64,000 nucleotides of DNA from Haemophilus haemolyticus (GTDB taxonomy: Bacteria > Pseudomonadota > Gammaproteobacteria > Enterobacterales > Pasteurellaceae), in contig NZ_CP031243.1 of assembly GCF_003352385.1 (NCBI RefSeq), positions 248,001 through 312,000 of the forward strand, in the 5' to 3' direction. The first letter of the stretch is position 1; each line of letters starts with the position of its first letter. This document shows, one piece after another, positions 53,313 through 64,000 of this stretch. A model generated the notes under the pieces. It saw only the letters and a program-made list of their open reading frames with translations. It searched no databases and was not told the DNA's origin. The position numbers and the translations under genes are program-made.

Positions 53313-53987
53313 TTAAAGAATCGTTAATAGCTGGGCAAAATCATCAAACACCCAATCTGGATTGGATTCGCTGATAGGGATATTGTAATTGTAACCGTAA
53401 GTTAAACCAACAACCGCACAGCCCGCAGCGTGACCTGCGATAATATCATTTTTAGAATCGCCCACGAAAAGCACTTGGCGTGGTTCAAAACCAAATTTTC
53501 CGCATAAATAATAAAGCGGACCTGGGTGTGGTTTAATGGCAGGTAAAGATTGCCCCCCCAACATTTCACTAAATAAATGATCAATTCCAAACGCAGCCAA
53601 TACTGGTTGAACATGCCTTGTGGGTTTATTAGTAACAACTGCTAGAACATAGCCTTTTTCTTTTAAGGTTTCTAATGTTTCTTTTACATTCGGATACAGA
53701 CGACTTACATTACATAAATTCTCGCCATAAAAAAAATTAAAACGCTCCGTTACCTGCTTAATCTCTTCTTCAGTTAAAACTTTTCCTGTTTGTTTTTGCA
53801 CCCAATCTAACGCACGGGCAATTAATACAGGCGCCCCATTACCGATCCAAGTTAACACTAATTCTTCTGGCGCTTTCGGTAAATCAAATTCAGCCAAAGC
53901 AGAATTTACCGATAATGCCAAATCAGGCAGGCTATTTACCAACGTCCCATCTAAATCAAAGCCAATAAGTTTAAATTGTGTATTCAT
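53313..53987 (-). CDS. gph: Phosphoglycolate phosphatase
   Basis: 224 aa, HAD superfamily: IGFDLDGTLVNS with nucleophile D11 and D13, VTNKPTRH motif II and FVGDSKNDIIAG motif IV. Removes 2-phosphoglycolate arising from DNA repair. 45 bp downstream of rpe in the same direction, as in the E. coli rpe-gph pair. Confidence 0.95.
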   Translation of the reverse strand: MNTQFKLIGFDLDGTLVNSLPDLALSVNSALAEFDLPKAPEELVLTWIGNGAPVLIARALDWVQKQTGKVLTEEEIKQVTERFNFFYGENLCNVSRLYPNVKETLETLKEKGYVLAVVTNKPTRHVQPVLAAFGIDHLFSEMLGGQSLPAIKPHPGPLYYLCGKFGFEPRQVLFVGDSKNDIIAGHAAGCAVVGLTYGYNYNIPISESNPDWVFDDFAQLLTIL

Positions 53988-54032
53988 TGTTTTTCTCTGT
54001 TCTATTGCAATCGCATTTCATTAAAACGACGG

Positions 54033-54707
54033 TTATGCGCCCACACTCGCGAGCTGTGTACGCATTTGGTCAATAACTTGTTTATAATCTGGCTTACCAA
54101 AAATTGCGGAACCTGCCACAAACATATCAGCACCTGCTGCTGCAATTTCTGCAATATTATCAACCTTCACACCACCATCTACTTCAAGACGAATATCATA
54201 ACCACTTTCATCAATGATCTTACGAGCCTGTTGTAATTTCTTCAATGTTGCAGGAATAAAAGATTGTCCGCCAAATCCAGGATTAACTGACATTAATAAA
54301 ATCACATCCACTTTATCCAAAACGTAATCTAAATAGCTCAACGGCGTTGCAGGATTAAAAACTAATCCAGATTTACAACCACAATCACGAATAAGCTGCA
54401 AAGAGCGGTCAATATGTTCGCTAGATTCTGGGTGGAAAGTGATGTAGTTCGCACCAGCTTTAGCAAAATCGGGAATAATACGATCGACGGGTTTTACCAT
54501 TAAATGCACATCAATCGGTGCGGTAATACCATAATCACGTAAAGCTTGACATACCGCAGGCCCAAAAGTGAGATTAGGTACATAATGATTATCCATTACA
54601 TCAAAATGAATAACATCCGCGCCCGCATTAAGTACATTTTGTACATCATCACCAAGACGAGCGAGATCGGCAGAAAGAATTGATGGGGCGATAAGATAAG
54701 GTTTCAT
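54033..54707 (-). CDS. rpe: Ribulose-phosphate 3-epimerase
   Basis: 224 aa from the ATG at 54707 (GGAGAACC upstream); ten codons further upstream are not family sequence. TIM-barrel with [28 protein letters not shown] and VDGGVKVDN. Interconverts ribulose- and xylulose-5-phosphate, linking the oxidative branch (zwf, pgl, gnd) to the rest of the pathway. Confidence 0.97.
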   Translation of the reverse strand: MKPYLIAPSILSADLARLGDDVQNVLNAGADVIHFDVMDNHYVPNLTFGPAVCQALRDYGITAPIDVHLMVKPVDRIIPDFAKAGANYITFHPESSEHIDRSLQLIRDCGCKSGLVFNPATPLSYLDYVLDKVDVILLMSVNPGFGGQSFIPATLKKLQQARKIIDESGYDIRLEVDGGVKVDNIAEIAAAGADMFVAGSAIFGKPDYKQVIDQMRTQLASVGA

Positions 54708-54803
54708 AAAGGTTCTCCGTTGAGAAAATGAGTGCATTTAGTTTACTCACTTAAGTTCAAAAAACCAATAGTAATCCTTATATGAAATAACAAGATAAAC
54801 AAA

Positions 54804-54827
54804 GAAAGGGCACTTGAGTGCCCTTTC
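54804..54827 (-). terminator. Terminator after gyrB
   Basis: GAAAGGGCAC (54804-54813) pairs with GTGCCCTTTC (54818-54827), loop TTGA; T-rich on the minus strand. Confidence 0.8.
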
Positions 54828-54854
54828 AGTTATTAATATTAAATAGACGAAAAT

Positions 54855-57278
<2,424 letters not shown>

Positions 57279-57363
57279 TTATCTCATTCTTTTGTAAATA
57301 AAAATTGGGCGAGATTATAGCAAAAAATCGCCGTTTTGGCGATGCTTTTCGGGAAAGGAAAGA

Positions 57364-57392
57364 TATAAAAAAAGGGCGAGTAATTTCGCCCT
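57364..57392 (-). terminator. Terminator after tex
   Basis: AGGGCGA (57373-57379) pairs with TCGCCCT (57386-57392), six-base loop; a seven-T run follows on the minus strand. Confidence 0.85.
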
Positions 57393-57400
57393 ATAACTTG

Positions 57401-59719
57401 TTATTTTTTCCAATTTTTTAGTGCATCAGCAAAGGCATTACCCATCGCATTATTACCTCTTGAACTACGATCCTCTCGCTGCGTATTTCCACGAGGTCTT
57501 GTAGATAAAGTGCGGTCAGATTTGCCGTCATTTTTGACCGCACTTTCATCTAATCGCATCGTCAACGCAATACGTTTACGCGGCACATCCACTTCCAACA
57601 CTTTCACTTTTACGATATCGCCAGTTTTCACCACTTGATGTGGATCTTCTACGAATTTATCGCTTAATGATGAAATATGTACTAAACCGTCTTGATGAAC
57701 ACCGATATCCACAAATGCGCCGAAGTTAGTCACATTGGTGACGGTACCTTCTAAAATCATACCAGGTTTTAAATCGGTGATTTCCTCTACACCCTCTGCA
57801 AATACAGCGGTTTTGAACTCGCCGCGTGGATCACGACCCGGTTTTTCCAATTCTTTGAAAATATCTTGAACCGTTGGTAAACCAAATTGCTCATTAATGA
57901 ATTGTTTTGCATCAAGCTGACGTACCACACCCGCATTACCCATTAAATCTTGAATAGATTGCGCGGTAGCTTGCAAAATTTTTTCGACCACAGGGTAAGC
58001 TTCTGGGTGAACACCTGAAGCATCAAGTGGATTTTTCCCTTCAGTAATACGCATAAAGCCTGCACATTGCTCAAAGGCTTTTGGCCCTAAACGTGGCACT
58101 TTTTTCAATTCTGCACGGCTTTCAAAACGCCCATTTTCATCACGATATTCCACAATGTTTTGTGCTAAGGTTTTTGTCATACCAGCTACACGAGCTAATA
58201 ATGGTGCGGATGCGGTATTTAAATCTACGCCTACCGCGTTTACACAGTCTTCCACCACCGCATCGAGTTTACGCGCAAGTTGAGTTTGGTTTACATCGTG
58301 TTGATATTGCCCTACACCAATGGCTTTCGGTTCTATTTTCACTAATTCTGCCAATGGATCTTGTAAACGACGCGCAATAGAGACCGCACCACGTAAAGAT
58401 ACATCTAAATTCGGGAATTCATTTGCCGCAAATTCAGAAGCGGAATAAACGGACGCGCCTGCTTCACTCACCACAACGGTTTGTGGTTTATTTTCTTTAA
58501 TTTCTTTAATCACTTCTTTCGCAAAACGTTCTGTTTCACGAGAAGCCGTACCGTTACCAATGGCAATTAATTCCACGTTATGTTTGCGGATTAAGCTGAA
58601 AATCGCCACTTGTGCTTCAGCTTCACGCCCTGTGTGTGGATAAATGGTGGTGGTATCTAATAATTTACCTGTGTTATCCACCACCGCAACTTTAACACCT
58701 GTACGTAAGCCTGGGTCCAAGCCCATGGTGCTTTTCGCACCAGCGGGTGCCGCCATTAAAAGTGCGGTCAGATTTCGAGCGAAAACATCAATGGCCTCTT
58801 CTTCCGCTTTTTCACGTAAACTCGCCATTAATTCCGTTTCTAAATGCAACGACACTTTGATTTTCCATGTCCACGCAATCACTTGCTCACGCCATTTATC
58901 CGCAGGCTGTCCCGTGAAACGCACATCTAAATAATCACTAATAATCTCTTCACAATAGCTTTGACGACTTCCCTCTTCTGCATCAGGATCAGCATTTAAG
59001 TTTAATTGTAAAATACCCTCATTACGCCCACGGAACATAGCTAATGCACGGTGAGAAGGCACATTTTTCAATAATTCTTGGTGATCGAAATAATCTTGGA
59101 ATTTTGTGCCTTCCGTTTCCTTGCCTTCGATCACTTTGGATACGATAACGGCATTTTTCGCTAAATAATCACGGACTTTCGCTAATAAACCTGCATCTTC
59201 AGCAAAACGCTCCATTAAAATATAGCGTGCACCGTCTAACGCAGCTTTGCTATCAGCTACGCCTTTTTCAGCATCAACAAAGGAAAGTGCGGTTGATTCT
59301 GGATCATTTTTTGGCTCGCACCAAAGTAAATCAGCCAATGGTTCAAGACCGGCTTCAATGGCAATTTGCCCTTTCGTACGGCGTTTAGGTTTGTACGGCA
59401 AATACAAATCTTCTAATTCGGTTTTGCTTTGTGTTGCATAGATTTTATCGAGCAATTCGTCAGTCAATTTCCCTTGCTCTTCAATAGATTTCAAAATGGT
59501 TTGACGACGATCTTCTAATTCACGCAAATAAATTAAACGGGTTTCAAAATGACGAAGTTGGGTGTCGTCTAAGCCACCTGTGGCTTCTTTACGATAACGG
59601 GCGATAAATGGAATGGTGTTGCCATCATCTAATAATTGAATGGCAGCAAGAATTTGTTGGGGTTGAACGGTTAATTCTGCTGCAATAATTTGGCTAATTT
59701 GTTGATTTAACATTGTCAT
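57401..59719 (-). CDS. tex: Tex family RNA-binding transcription accessory protein
   Basis: 772 aa. N-terminal Tex domain ([23 protein letters not shown]), YqgF/RNase H-like domain ([16 protein letters not shown]), helix-hairpin-helix pairs, and a C-terminal S1 domain ([31 protein letters not shown], about 650-720) with a basic tail. Conserved nucleic-acid-binding protein thought to act at stalled transcription. Two in-frame ATGs lie two codons apart; the outer is used here. Four uptake signals lie inside, two of them in the tail. Confidence 0.95.
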   Translation of the reverse strand: MTMLNQQISQIIAAELTVQPQQILAAIQLLDDGNTIPFIARYRKEATGGLDDTQLRHFETRLIYLRELEDRRQTILKSIEEQGKLTDELLDKIYATQSKTELEDLYLPYKPKRRTKGQIAIEAGLEPLADLLWCEPKNDPESTALSFVDAEKGVADSKAALDGARYILMERFAEDAGLLAKVRDYLAKNAVIVSKVIEGKETEGTKFQDYFDHQELLKNVPSHRALAMFRGRNEGILQLNLNADPDAEEGSRQSYCEEIISDYLDVRFTGQPADKWREQVIAWTWKIKVSLHLETELMASLREKAEEEAIDVFARNLTALLMAAPAGAKSTMGLDPGLRTGVKVAVVDNTGKLLDTTTIYPHTGREAEAQVAIFSLIRKHNVELIAIGNGTASRETERFAKEVIKEIKENKPQTVVVSEAGASVYSASEFAANEFPNLDVSLRGAVSIARRLQDPLAELVKIEPKAIGVGQYQHDVNQTQLARKLDAVVEDCVNAVGVDLNTASAPLLARVAGMTKTLAQNIVEYRDENGRFESRAELKKVPRLGPKAFEQCAGFMRITEGKNPLDASGVHPEAYPVVEKILQATAQSIQDLMGNAGVVRQLDAKQFINEQFGLPTVQDIFKELEKPGRDPRGEFKTAVFAEGVEEITDLKPGMILEGTVTNVTNFGAFVDIGVHQDGLVHISSLSDKFVEDPHQVVKTGDIVKVKVLEVDVPRKRIALTMRLDESAVKNDGKSDRTLSTRPRGNTQREDRSSRGNNAMGNAFADALKNWKK

Positions 59720-59820
59720 ACTTCTTTGTTATGAAAGGATTCGAGAAAAAACGAAGATAGAATACTGGTTTTAGCGGACTGGCTCAAATATAATTCAAAA
59801 AACTTTCTTTTATTTTTATT

Positions 59821-60297
59821 ATGGCAAAATCAAATTATATTACCCGTCAAGGCTGGAATGAGCTTGACCAAGAACTCAAGTTTTTGTGGAAAGAAGAACG
59901 TCCCAAAGTTACCCAAGCTGTTTCAGATGCCGCCGCTCTTGGTGACCGCAGTGAGAATGCAGAATATATTTACGGAAAACGTCGTTTACGTGAAATTGAT
60001 CGCCGAGTACGTTTTTTAACTAAAAGATTGGAAGTGCTACAAATTGTCGATTACAACCCAAAGCAAGAGGGAAAAATCTTCTTCGGCGCATGGGTAGAAT
60101 TGGAGGATGAAGAAGGTGAAATCAAGCAATATCGTATCGTCGGTTGTGACGAATTTGCCCCTGCCAAAAACTGGATATCCATTGATTCCCCAGTTGCTCG
60201 AGCTTTAATCGGAAAAACATTAGACGACGAAGTGCGGGTAGAAACGCCTTCAGGTTTTATCACTCTTTATGTGAATAAAATTTGGTATGAGAAATAA
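59821..60297 (+). CDS. greB: Transcription elongation factor GreB
   Basis: 158 aa. N-terminal coiled coil with the acidic tip LGDRSENAEYIYGKRRLREIDRRVRFL and C-terminal FKBP-like domain with SIDSPVARALIGK. Stimulates transcript cleavage in backtracked RNA polymerase. No recognisable Shine-Dalgarno sequence before the ATG. Convergent with fabR. Confidence 0.96.
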   Translation: MAKSNYITRQGWNELDQELKFLWKEERPKVTQAVSDAAALGDRSENAEYIYGKRRLREIDRRVRFLTKRLEVLQIVDYNPKQEGKIFFGAWVELEDEEGEIKQYRIVGCDEFAPAKNWISIDSPVARALIGKTLDDEVRVETPSGFITLYVNKIWYEK

Positions 60298-60310
60298 CTC
60301 GGAAAAATAA

Positions 60311-60355
60311 AAGATAGTGAATATCTAAACTAATAGGCTAGATACAAACTATCTT
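60311..60355. terminator. Composite hairpin between greB and fabR
   Basis: AAGATAGT (60311-60318) pairs with ACTATCTT (60348-60355), then a symmetric 3-base internal bulge, then TATCTA (60322-60327) with TAGATA (60339-60344). It reaches the fabR stop codon. The T run is short, so termination strength is unclear. Confidence 0.5.
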
Positions 60356-60971
60356 ACTTGCCTCTTTCCTTATTCGCTGCAAAATCAGCGCCTTTTGCAA
60401 GCATTCTCAACTGCAAAATCACTCGAGCTTTAAGTTGCTCACGTTCAGCTTTACTCATATCTAAAGCATTAGCCCCTGCAGTGAATACGATTGTTACGAT
60501 GCCTTCCGCTTGAACATAAGCAACATATTGCGAATATTGATGTTTGTAGGAAATATATTCTGCTAACTCATCAACAAAATGCTTAATTTCACGTGCTGCC
60601 GCAGTACGAAAAGCTTGGGATGTTCCAGAGCTTTCGCGTAATAGCAAGCGGAAAACGTTCGTACTATTAGTGATAAATTCAAAAAATGTATCCACAGAAA
60701 CAGAAATAACGCTACCGCCAGCATCGATACGCTTACGCGCTTGACGCATTAATTGGCGCAACATCAAACCTGCTTCATCCACCATTTCTAAGCCGAGTTC
60801 ATCCATATCGCTAAAATGACGATAGAAAGATGTAGGCGCAATTCCAGCCTCGCGCGCAACCTCTCGCAAACTCAAATTAGAAAAACTTTTTTCTGCGCTA
60901 AGTTGATTAAATGCCGCATCCACTAAAGCGCGACGCGTCTTTTCTTTTTGAACAGCGCGAACACCAGCCAT
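60354..60971 (-). CDS. fabR: TetR-family regulator of unsaturated fatty acid synthesis, FabR
   Basis: 205 aa. TetR helix-turn-helix with [24 protein letters not shown] near residues 36-55 and [15 protein letters not shown], near-identical to E. coli FabR. Represses fabA/fabB according to the acyl-ACP or acyl-CoA pool. Its ATG shares one base with the oxyR stop (TAATG), so it is translationally coupled to oxyR. The C-terminus is shorter than in E. coli. Confidence 0.94.
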   Translation of the reverse strand: MAGVRAVQKEKTRRALVDAAFNQLSAEKSFSNLSLREVAREAGIAPTSFYRHFSDMDELGLEMVDEAGLMLRQLMRQARKRIDAGGSVISVSVDTFFEFITNSTNVFRLLLRESSGTSQAFRTAAAREIKHFVDELAEYISYKHQYSQYVAYVQAEGIVTIVFTAGANALDMSKAEREQLKARVILQLRMLAKGADFAANKERGK

Positions 60972-61876
60972 TATTTCAACCCACCTAGAATAGATTTAAC
61001 TTCATCGCTGACCGCACTTGCAACACGCTCATAACGATTACGTAATGGTGAGCCAGGACGATAAACCAACGCAATGGTGCGTGATGGCTCAGGCGAATAA
61101 CAAGGAATATATTTCACACCTTTGCGCGTACCTTCATTTAGTACCGCTAATTCAGGCATAAAAGTGATACCAGCATTTGCTGCTACCATATTGCGCAAAG
61201 TTTCAAGGCTAGTCGCTTGGAAATGGGAATTTTCTTTTGCGCCAGCAGTGAAGCAATAATCTAGTGCTTGATTACGCAAACAATGACCATCATCAAGCAT
61301 TAACATTTCTTGACCATTTAACTGGTTCATTGGAAGTTTACTTTCTTGCGCCCAAGGATGATGCTCTGATACGGCGAGTAACATTTTCTCGTTGAAAATA
61401 GGTACTTCAATAAAAGCCTCAGTTTCTGGAACAGTGGCAACGATGGCACAATCTAAACGCCCCGTTTCCAATTGCTCTAATAATTGATGCGTTTGCGCTT
61501 CATAAAGAAAAACTTCTAAATCAGGGAATGCCGCTTTTAACGTTGGCACAATATAAGGGAGCAAATAAGGACCAACTGTTGGGATTAAACCGATGTGTAA
61601 TGGCCCTGTCATTTCTTTACCTTGATTGCTCGCCATTTCTTTCAATAATTTTACTTCTCGAAGAACTGTGCGAGCTTGATCAACCAATAACATCCCAGAT
61701 TGAGTAAATAACACTTTACGGCTAGTGCGCTCTAACAAGATAATACCGAGCTCATCTTCTAATTTACGAATTTGGCCACTCAATGTTGGTTGACTCACAT
61801 TACAAGAATCGGCAGCACGGCGGAAATGTTTATATTCAGATAAGGCAACAAGATATTCTAGATCACGGATATTCAT
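60971..61876 (-). CDS. oxyR: Hydrogen peroxide-sensing regulator OxyR
   Basis: 301 aa, LysR family: N-terminal winged helix ([20 protein letters not shown]) and the redox pair C199 and C208 at the E. coli positions ([13 protein letters not shown]). Disulfide formation activates antioxidant genes. Divergent from the hybrid peroxiredoxin, whose promoter carries an OxyR-like site; upstream of and coupled to fabR. Confidence 0.98.
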   Translation of the reverse strand: MNIRDLEYLVALSEYKHFRRAADSCNVSQPTLSGQIRKLEDELGIILLERTSRKVLFTQSGMLLVDQARTVLREVKLLKEMASNQGKEMTGPLHIGLIPTVGPYLLPYIVPTLKAAFPDLEVFLYEAQTHQLLEQLETGRLDCAIVATVPETEAFIEVPIFNEKMLLAVSEHHPWAQESKLPMNQLNGQEMLMLDDGHCLRNQALDYCFTAGAKENSHFQATSLETLRNMVAANAGITFMPELAVLNEGTRKGVKYIPCYSPEPSRTIALVYRPGSPLRNRYERVASAVSDEVKSILGGLK

Positions 61877-61888
61877 GAGATTTTCCCT

Positions 61889-61925
61889 ATAGAAAAATTC
61901 AATTAAAAGAATAGAATTAATTGAT
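61889..61925. promoter_or_regulatory. Candidate OxyR operator
   Basis: ATAG at 61889 and 61911 are 22 bp apart as in the OxyR consensus of four ATAG/CTAT-type elements; the other two positions read CAAT and TGAT. The 37-bp site ends directly before the -35 of the peroxiredoxin promoter, the usual activating position. Confidence 0.5.
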
Positions 61926-61926
61926 T

Positions 61927-61954
61927 ATGACTATATCATAATTTTCTCTATAAT
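61927..61954 (+). promoter_or_regulatory. Promoter of the hybrid peroxiredoxin gene
   Basis: ATGACT (61927-61932) and a perfect TATAAT (61949-61954), 16-bp spacer, 45 bp before the ATG. Confidence 0.5.
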
Positions 61955-61999
61955 ACAGCGCATAAAATTTAAATTAACAACCAATAGGAGAAAAAAACA

Positions 62000-62725
62000 A
62001 TGTCTAATATGGAAGGAAAAAAAGTCCCTCAAGTGACATTCCGCACTCGTCAGGGTGATAAATGGGTTGATGTAACTACCTCTGAATTATTTGATAACAA
62101 AACAGTGATCGTGTTCTCATTACCGGGCGCATTCACTCCAACTTGCTCATCATCACACTTACCACGTTACAACGAATTAGCGCCCGTATTCAAAAAATAC
62201 GGTGTAGACGATATTCTCGTTGTATCTGTAAATGATACTTTCGTAATGAACGCATGGAAAGAAGATGAAAAATCTGAAAACATCACTTTCATTCCAGATG
62301 GTAATGGTGAATTTACCGAAGGTATGGGTATGTTAGTTGGTAAAGAAGATTTAGGTTTCGGTAAACGTTCATGGCGTTATTCTATGCTTGTGAAAAACGG
62401 CGTAGTTGAAAAAATGTTTATCGAACCAAACGAACCAGGCGATCCGTTCAAAGTATCAGATGCTGACACTATGTTGAAATACCTTGCACCACAACACCAA
62501 GTGCAAGAGTCTATTTCAATCTTCACAAAACCTGGCTGTCCTTTCTGTGCAAAAGCAAAACAACTTTTACACGATAAAGGCTTAAGTTTCGAAGAAATCG
62601 TATTAGGTCACGATGCAACAATCGTGAGCGTACGTGCAGTTTCAGGTCGTACTACTGTTCCACAAGTGTTTATCGGTGGTAAACACATTGGCGGTAGCGA
62701 CGATTTGGAAAAATACTTTGCATAA
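62000..62725 (+). CDS. Hybrid peroxiredoxin-glutaredoxin (PGdx)
   Basis: 241 aa fusion. Residues 1-165 are a Prx5-type peroxiredoxin with peroxidatic C49 ([13 protein letters not shown]); residues about 170-241 are a glutaredoxin with C180-P-F-C183. Reduces hydrogen peroxide and alkyl hydroperoxides with glutathione as electron donor; the H. influenzae enzyme is a known example. GGAG lies 11 bases upstream. NADPH from the zwf-gnd route would sustain it through glutathione reductase. Confidence 0.97.
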   Translation: MSNMEGKKVPQVTFRTRQGDKWVDVTTSELFDNKTVIVFSLPGAFTPTCSSSHLPRYNELAPVFKKYGVDDILVVSVNDTFVMNAWKEDEKSENITFIPDGNGEFTEGMGMLVGKEDLGFGKRSWRYSMLVKNGVVEKMFIEPNEPGDPFKVSDADTMLKYLAPQHQVQESISIFTKPGCPFCAKAKQLLHDKGLSFEEIVLGHDATIVSVRAVSGRTTVPQVFIGGKHIGGSDDLEKYFA

Positions 62726-62767
62726 GCAGGCAAGTATTTAGCTGATTATTATTTGGGAATGTAATTT

Positions 62768-62794
62768 AAAGGGCGCATTAAGCGCCCTTTTCAT
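62768..62794. terminator. Bidirectional terminator between peroxiredoxin and slyX
   Basis: AAAGGGCGC (62768-62776) pairs with GCGCCCTTT (62782-62790), loop ATTAA. Confidence 0.85.
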
Positions 62795-62816
62795 TTGTAC
62801 GAATTTATTGCAAAAA

Positions 62817-63038
62817 TTAATAATGGGGCGGTGGCGTTTCTTCAGATTGGCTTGCAATGTTAGAGGGTTGAAAATCTTTTAATTTATTTGCCATATAACG
62901 CAATTGGACTTGCATTTTATCAATATCAAATTGCTGTTGAACTAAAGCGTGATTTAATTCATCTAATAACTGTTCCTGAAATGCAATTTTCGTTTCAAGT
63001 TCCTCGATGCGATTTTCTAACATTTGTTGAATTTGCAT
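62817..63038 (-). CDS. slyX: SlyX family protein
   Basis: 73 aa, almost entirely coiled coil (about 3-58, [24 protein letters not shown]), ending PPPHY as in the family. Function unknown. Divergent from fkpA, the same neighbourhood as in E. coli. Confidence 0.93.
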   Translation of the reverse strand: MQIQQMLENRIEELETKIAFQEQLLDELNHALVQQQFDIDKMQVQLRYMANKLKDFQPSNIASQSEETPPPHY

Positions 63039-63135
63039 AAATTTTCTCTAAATTCTAAAAAAAAGTTGAGAATAGATAGAAAGCAATTTAATCTATTCCT
63101 CGTATTATTCCATTCATTATAAAGGATTAACTCAT

Positions 63136-63861
63136 ATGTTAAAAATTCAAAAATTATCTATCGCAGCATTAATGGTAAGTGCGGTGATTTCTGGCCAAGT
63201 TTTTGCAGAGGATAGCGCATTCGATGAGAAAGCAGCATCTTATGCCGTGGGTGCGCTCATGGGCGGTCAAATGAAAGATCTTGTAGATTCACACAAAGAA
63301 GTCATCAAATATGATAATGCGCGTATTTTAGATGGTTTAAAAGATGCCTTAGAAGGCAAAGTGGATGTTCGTAAAGATGAAAAAATCCAAAAAACCTTAG
63401 AATCTATTGAGGCAAAATTAATGGCTGCATCAAAAGCAAAAGCAGAATCGATTGCTAAACAAGCAAAAGAAGAAGGTGATAAATTCCGTGCTGAATTTGC
63501 TAAAGGTAAAGATGTAAAAACTACACAATCTGGTTTAATGTATAAAATTGAAAATGCTGGTAAAGGCGATGCAATCAAAGCAACAGATACCGTTAAAGTA
63601 CATTACACGGGTAAATTACCAAATGGAAAAGTGTTTGATAGTTCCGTAGAGCGCGGTCAACCAGTAGAATTCCAACTTAATCAAGTAATTAAAGGCTGGA
63701 CTGAAGGTCTTCAATTAGTGAAAAAAGGCGGAAAAATTCAATTAGTTATTGCACCTGAATTAGGCTATGGCGAACAAGGTGCTGGCGCATCTATTCCACC
63801 AAATTCAACATTAATTTTTGATGTGGAAGTATTAGACGTCAATCCAAAAACTACAAAATAA
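63136..63861 (+). CDS. fkpA: FKBP-type peptidyl-prolyl isomerase, periplasmic (FkpA type)
   Basis: 241 aa. Sec signal with cleavage predicted after residue 24 (QVFA), an N-terminal helical dimerisation domain (about 30-125) and a C-terminal FKBP domain (VKVHYTGKLPNGKVFDSS ... GYGEQGAGASIPPNSTLIFDVEVLDV). Folds outer-membrane and periplasmic proteins. An uptake signal inside the signal sequence (63177) encodes its SAV residues. Confidence 0.95.
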   Translation: MLKIQKLSIAALMVSAVISGQVFAEDSAFDEKAASYAVGALMGGQMKDLVDSHKEVIKYDNARILDGLKDALEGKVDVRKDEKIQKTLESIEAKLMAASKAKAESIAKQAKEEGDKFRAEFAKGKDVKTTQSGLMYKIENAGKGDAIKATDTVKVHYTGKLPNGKVFDSSVERGQPVEFQLNQVIKGWTEGLQLVKKGGKIQLVIAPELGYGEQGAGASIPPNSTLIFDVEVLDVNPKTTK

Positions 63862-63875
63862 TTAATGAGTTTAAT

Positions 63876-63905
63876 AGCGCGCGTTCTTTAACGCGTGCTT
63901 TTTAT
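63876..63905 (+). terminator. Terminator after fkpA
   Basis: AGCGCGCGTT (63876-63885) pairs with AACGCGTGCT (63890-63899) with one G-T pair, loop CTTT, then TTTTT. Confidence 0.88.
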
Positions 63906-63949
63906 TATAAAAACGAGCAGAATTTTTACCGCACTTTTAACCTAACACC

Positions 63950-64000
63950 ATGACTTTAAACGACAAATATCCTTTTACCGACGAAGATCGCACTATCATA
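63950..64000 (+). CDS. Start of a YheO-like regulator, cut by window end
   Basis: An ATG at 63950 opens MTLNDKYPFTDEDRTII, which runs off the window. Position after fkpA and the PFTDEDRTII stretch resemble the N-terminus of YheO, a PAS/HTH protein that lies next to fkpA and the tusDCB genes in E. coli. Seventeen residues are too few for certainty. Confidence 0.5.
   Translation, partial: MTLNDKYPFTDEDRTII

Noticed and set aside
59247..59441. Antisense open frames inside tex, gyrB, atpD, glpK and similar genes
   Set aside because: They lie opposite strongly conserved proteins, have no family features and follow from codon use.

Overview
The window is ordinary AT-rich, gene-dense gammaproteobacterial chromosome from a Pasteurellaceae member of the Haemophilus influenzae / H. 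haemolyticus group. The best evidence is the Haemophilus DNA uptake signal AAGTGCGGT or its complement, which I counted by eye 46 times in 64 kb (about one per 1.4 kb), several times as inverted pairs forming terminators. Protein D (glpQ/hpd), the peroxiredoxin-glutaredoxin hybrid, asnA/asnC and the OPT transporter also fit. The protein D sequence differs from the H. influenzae protein as I remember it at roughly 15 sites, and the gene order does not follow the Rd KW20 order I remember. H. haemolyticus or a divergent H. influenzae is therefore plausible.

Layout. 1-7.3 kb: Lrp-type regulator (cut by the window edge), an N-carbamoyl-amino-acid-type amidohydrolase, a pepE / DcuC-family transporter / AbgA-like amidohydrolase run, and the nucleotidase CpdB with a Tat-type signal. 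7.3-8.5 kb: a small metal cassette (MerR regulator plus a short cation diffusion facilitator) with a textbook 19-bp-spacer MerR promoter. 8.5-8.9 kb: a region with the hallmarks of oriC, next to mnmG. 8.9-20 kb: mnmG, a divergent qorB/HxlR pair, rsmG and the complete atpIBEFHAGDC operon. 20-26.4 kb: an RsiV-like lipoprotein, selB-selA with the selenocysteine tRNA gene divergent from selA, pepD and gpt. 26.4-36.2 kb: glycerol and glycerophosphodiester use (glpK, glpF, glpQ, glpT; divergent glpABC with two CRP sites). 36.2-39.2 kb: an amber-interrupted small ORF, asnA/asnC, hslR, nudE. 39.4-47.5 kb: OPT transporter, cysQ and the oxidative pentose phosphate genes zwf, pgl and gnd. 47.5-53 kb: dcuB, yibN-secB, aphA, hslVU. 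53-64 kb: gph, rpe, gyrB, tex, greB, the oxyR-fabR pair divergent from the hybrid peroxiredoxin, slyX, fkpA and the start of a yheO-like gene.

How it works together: fermentative and glycerophospholipid carbon use (glp, dcuB), NADPH supply (zwf, pgl, gnd) feeding the OxyR-linked peroxidase, ATP synthase, and housekeeping functions around the replication origin. I see no prophage, CRISPR array, rRNA operon or complete insertion sequence, and no wholly new multi-gene system. The most notable items are the origin region with its neighbouring metal cassette, the amber-interrupted ORF, the palindromic element before pgl, the cysteine-free YibN, and several well-formed regulatory sites.
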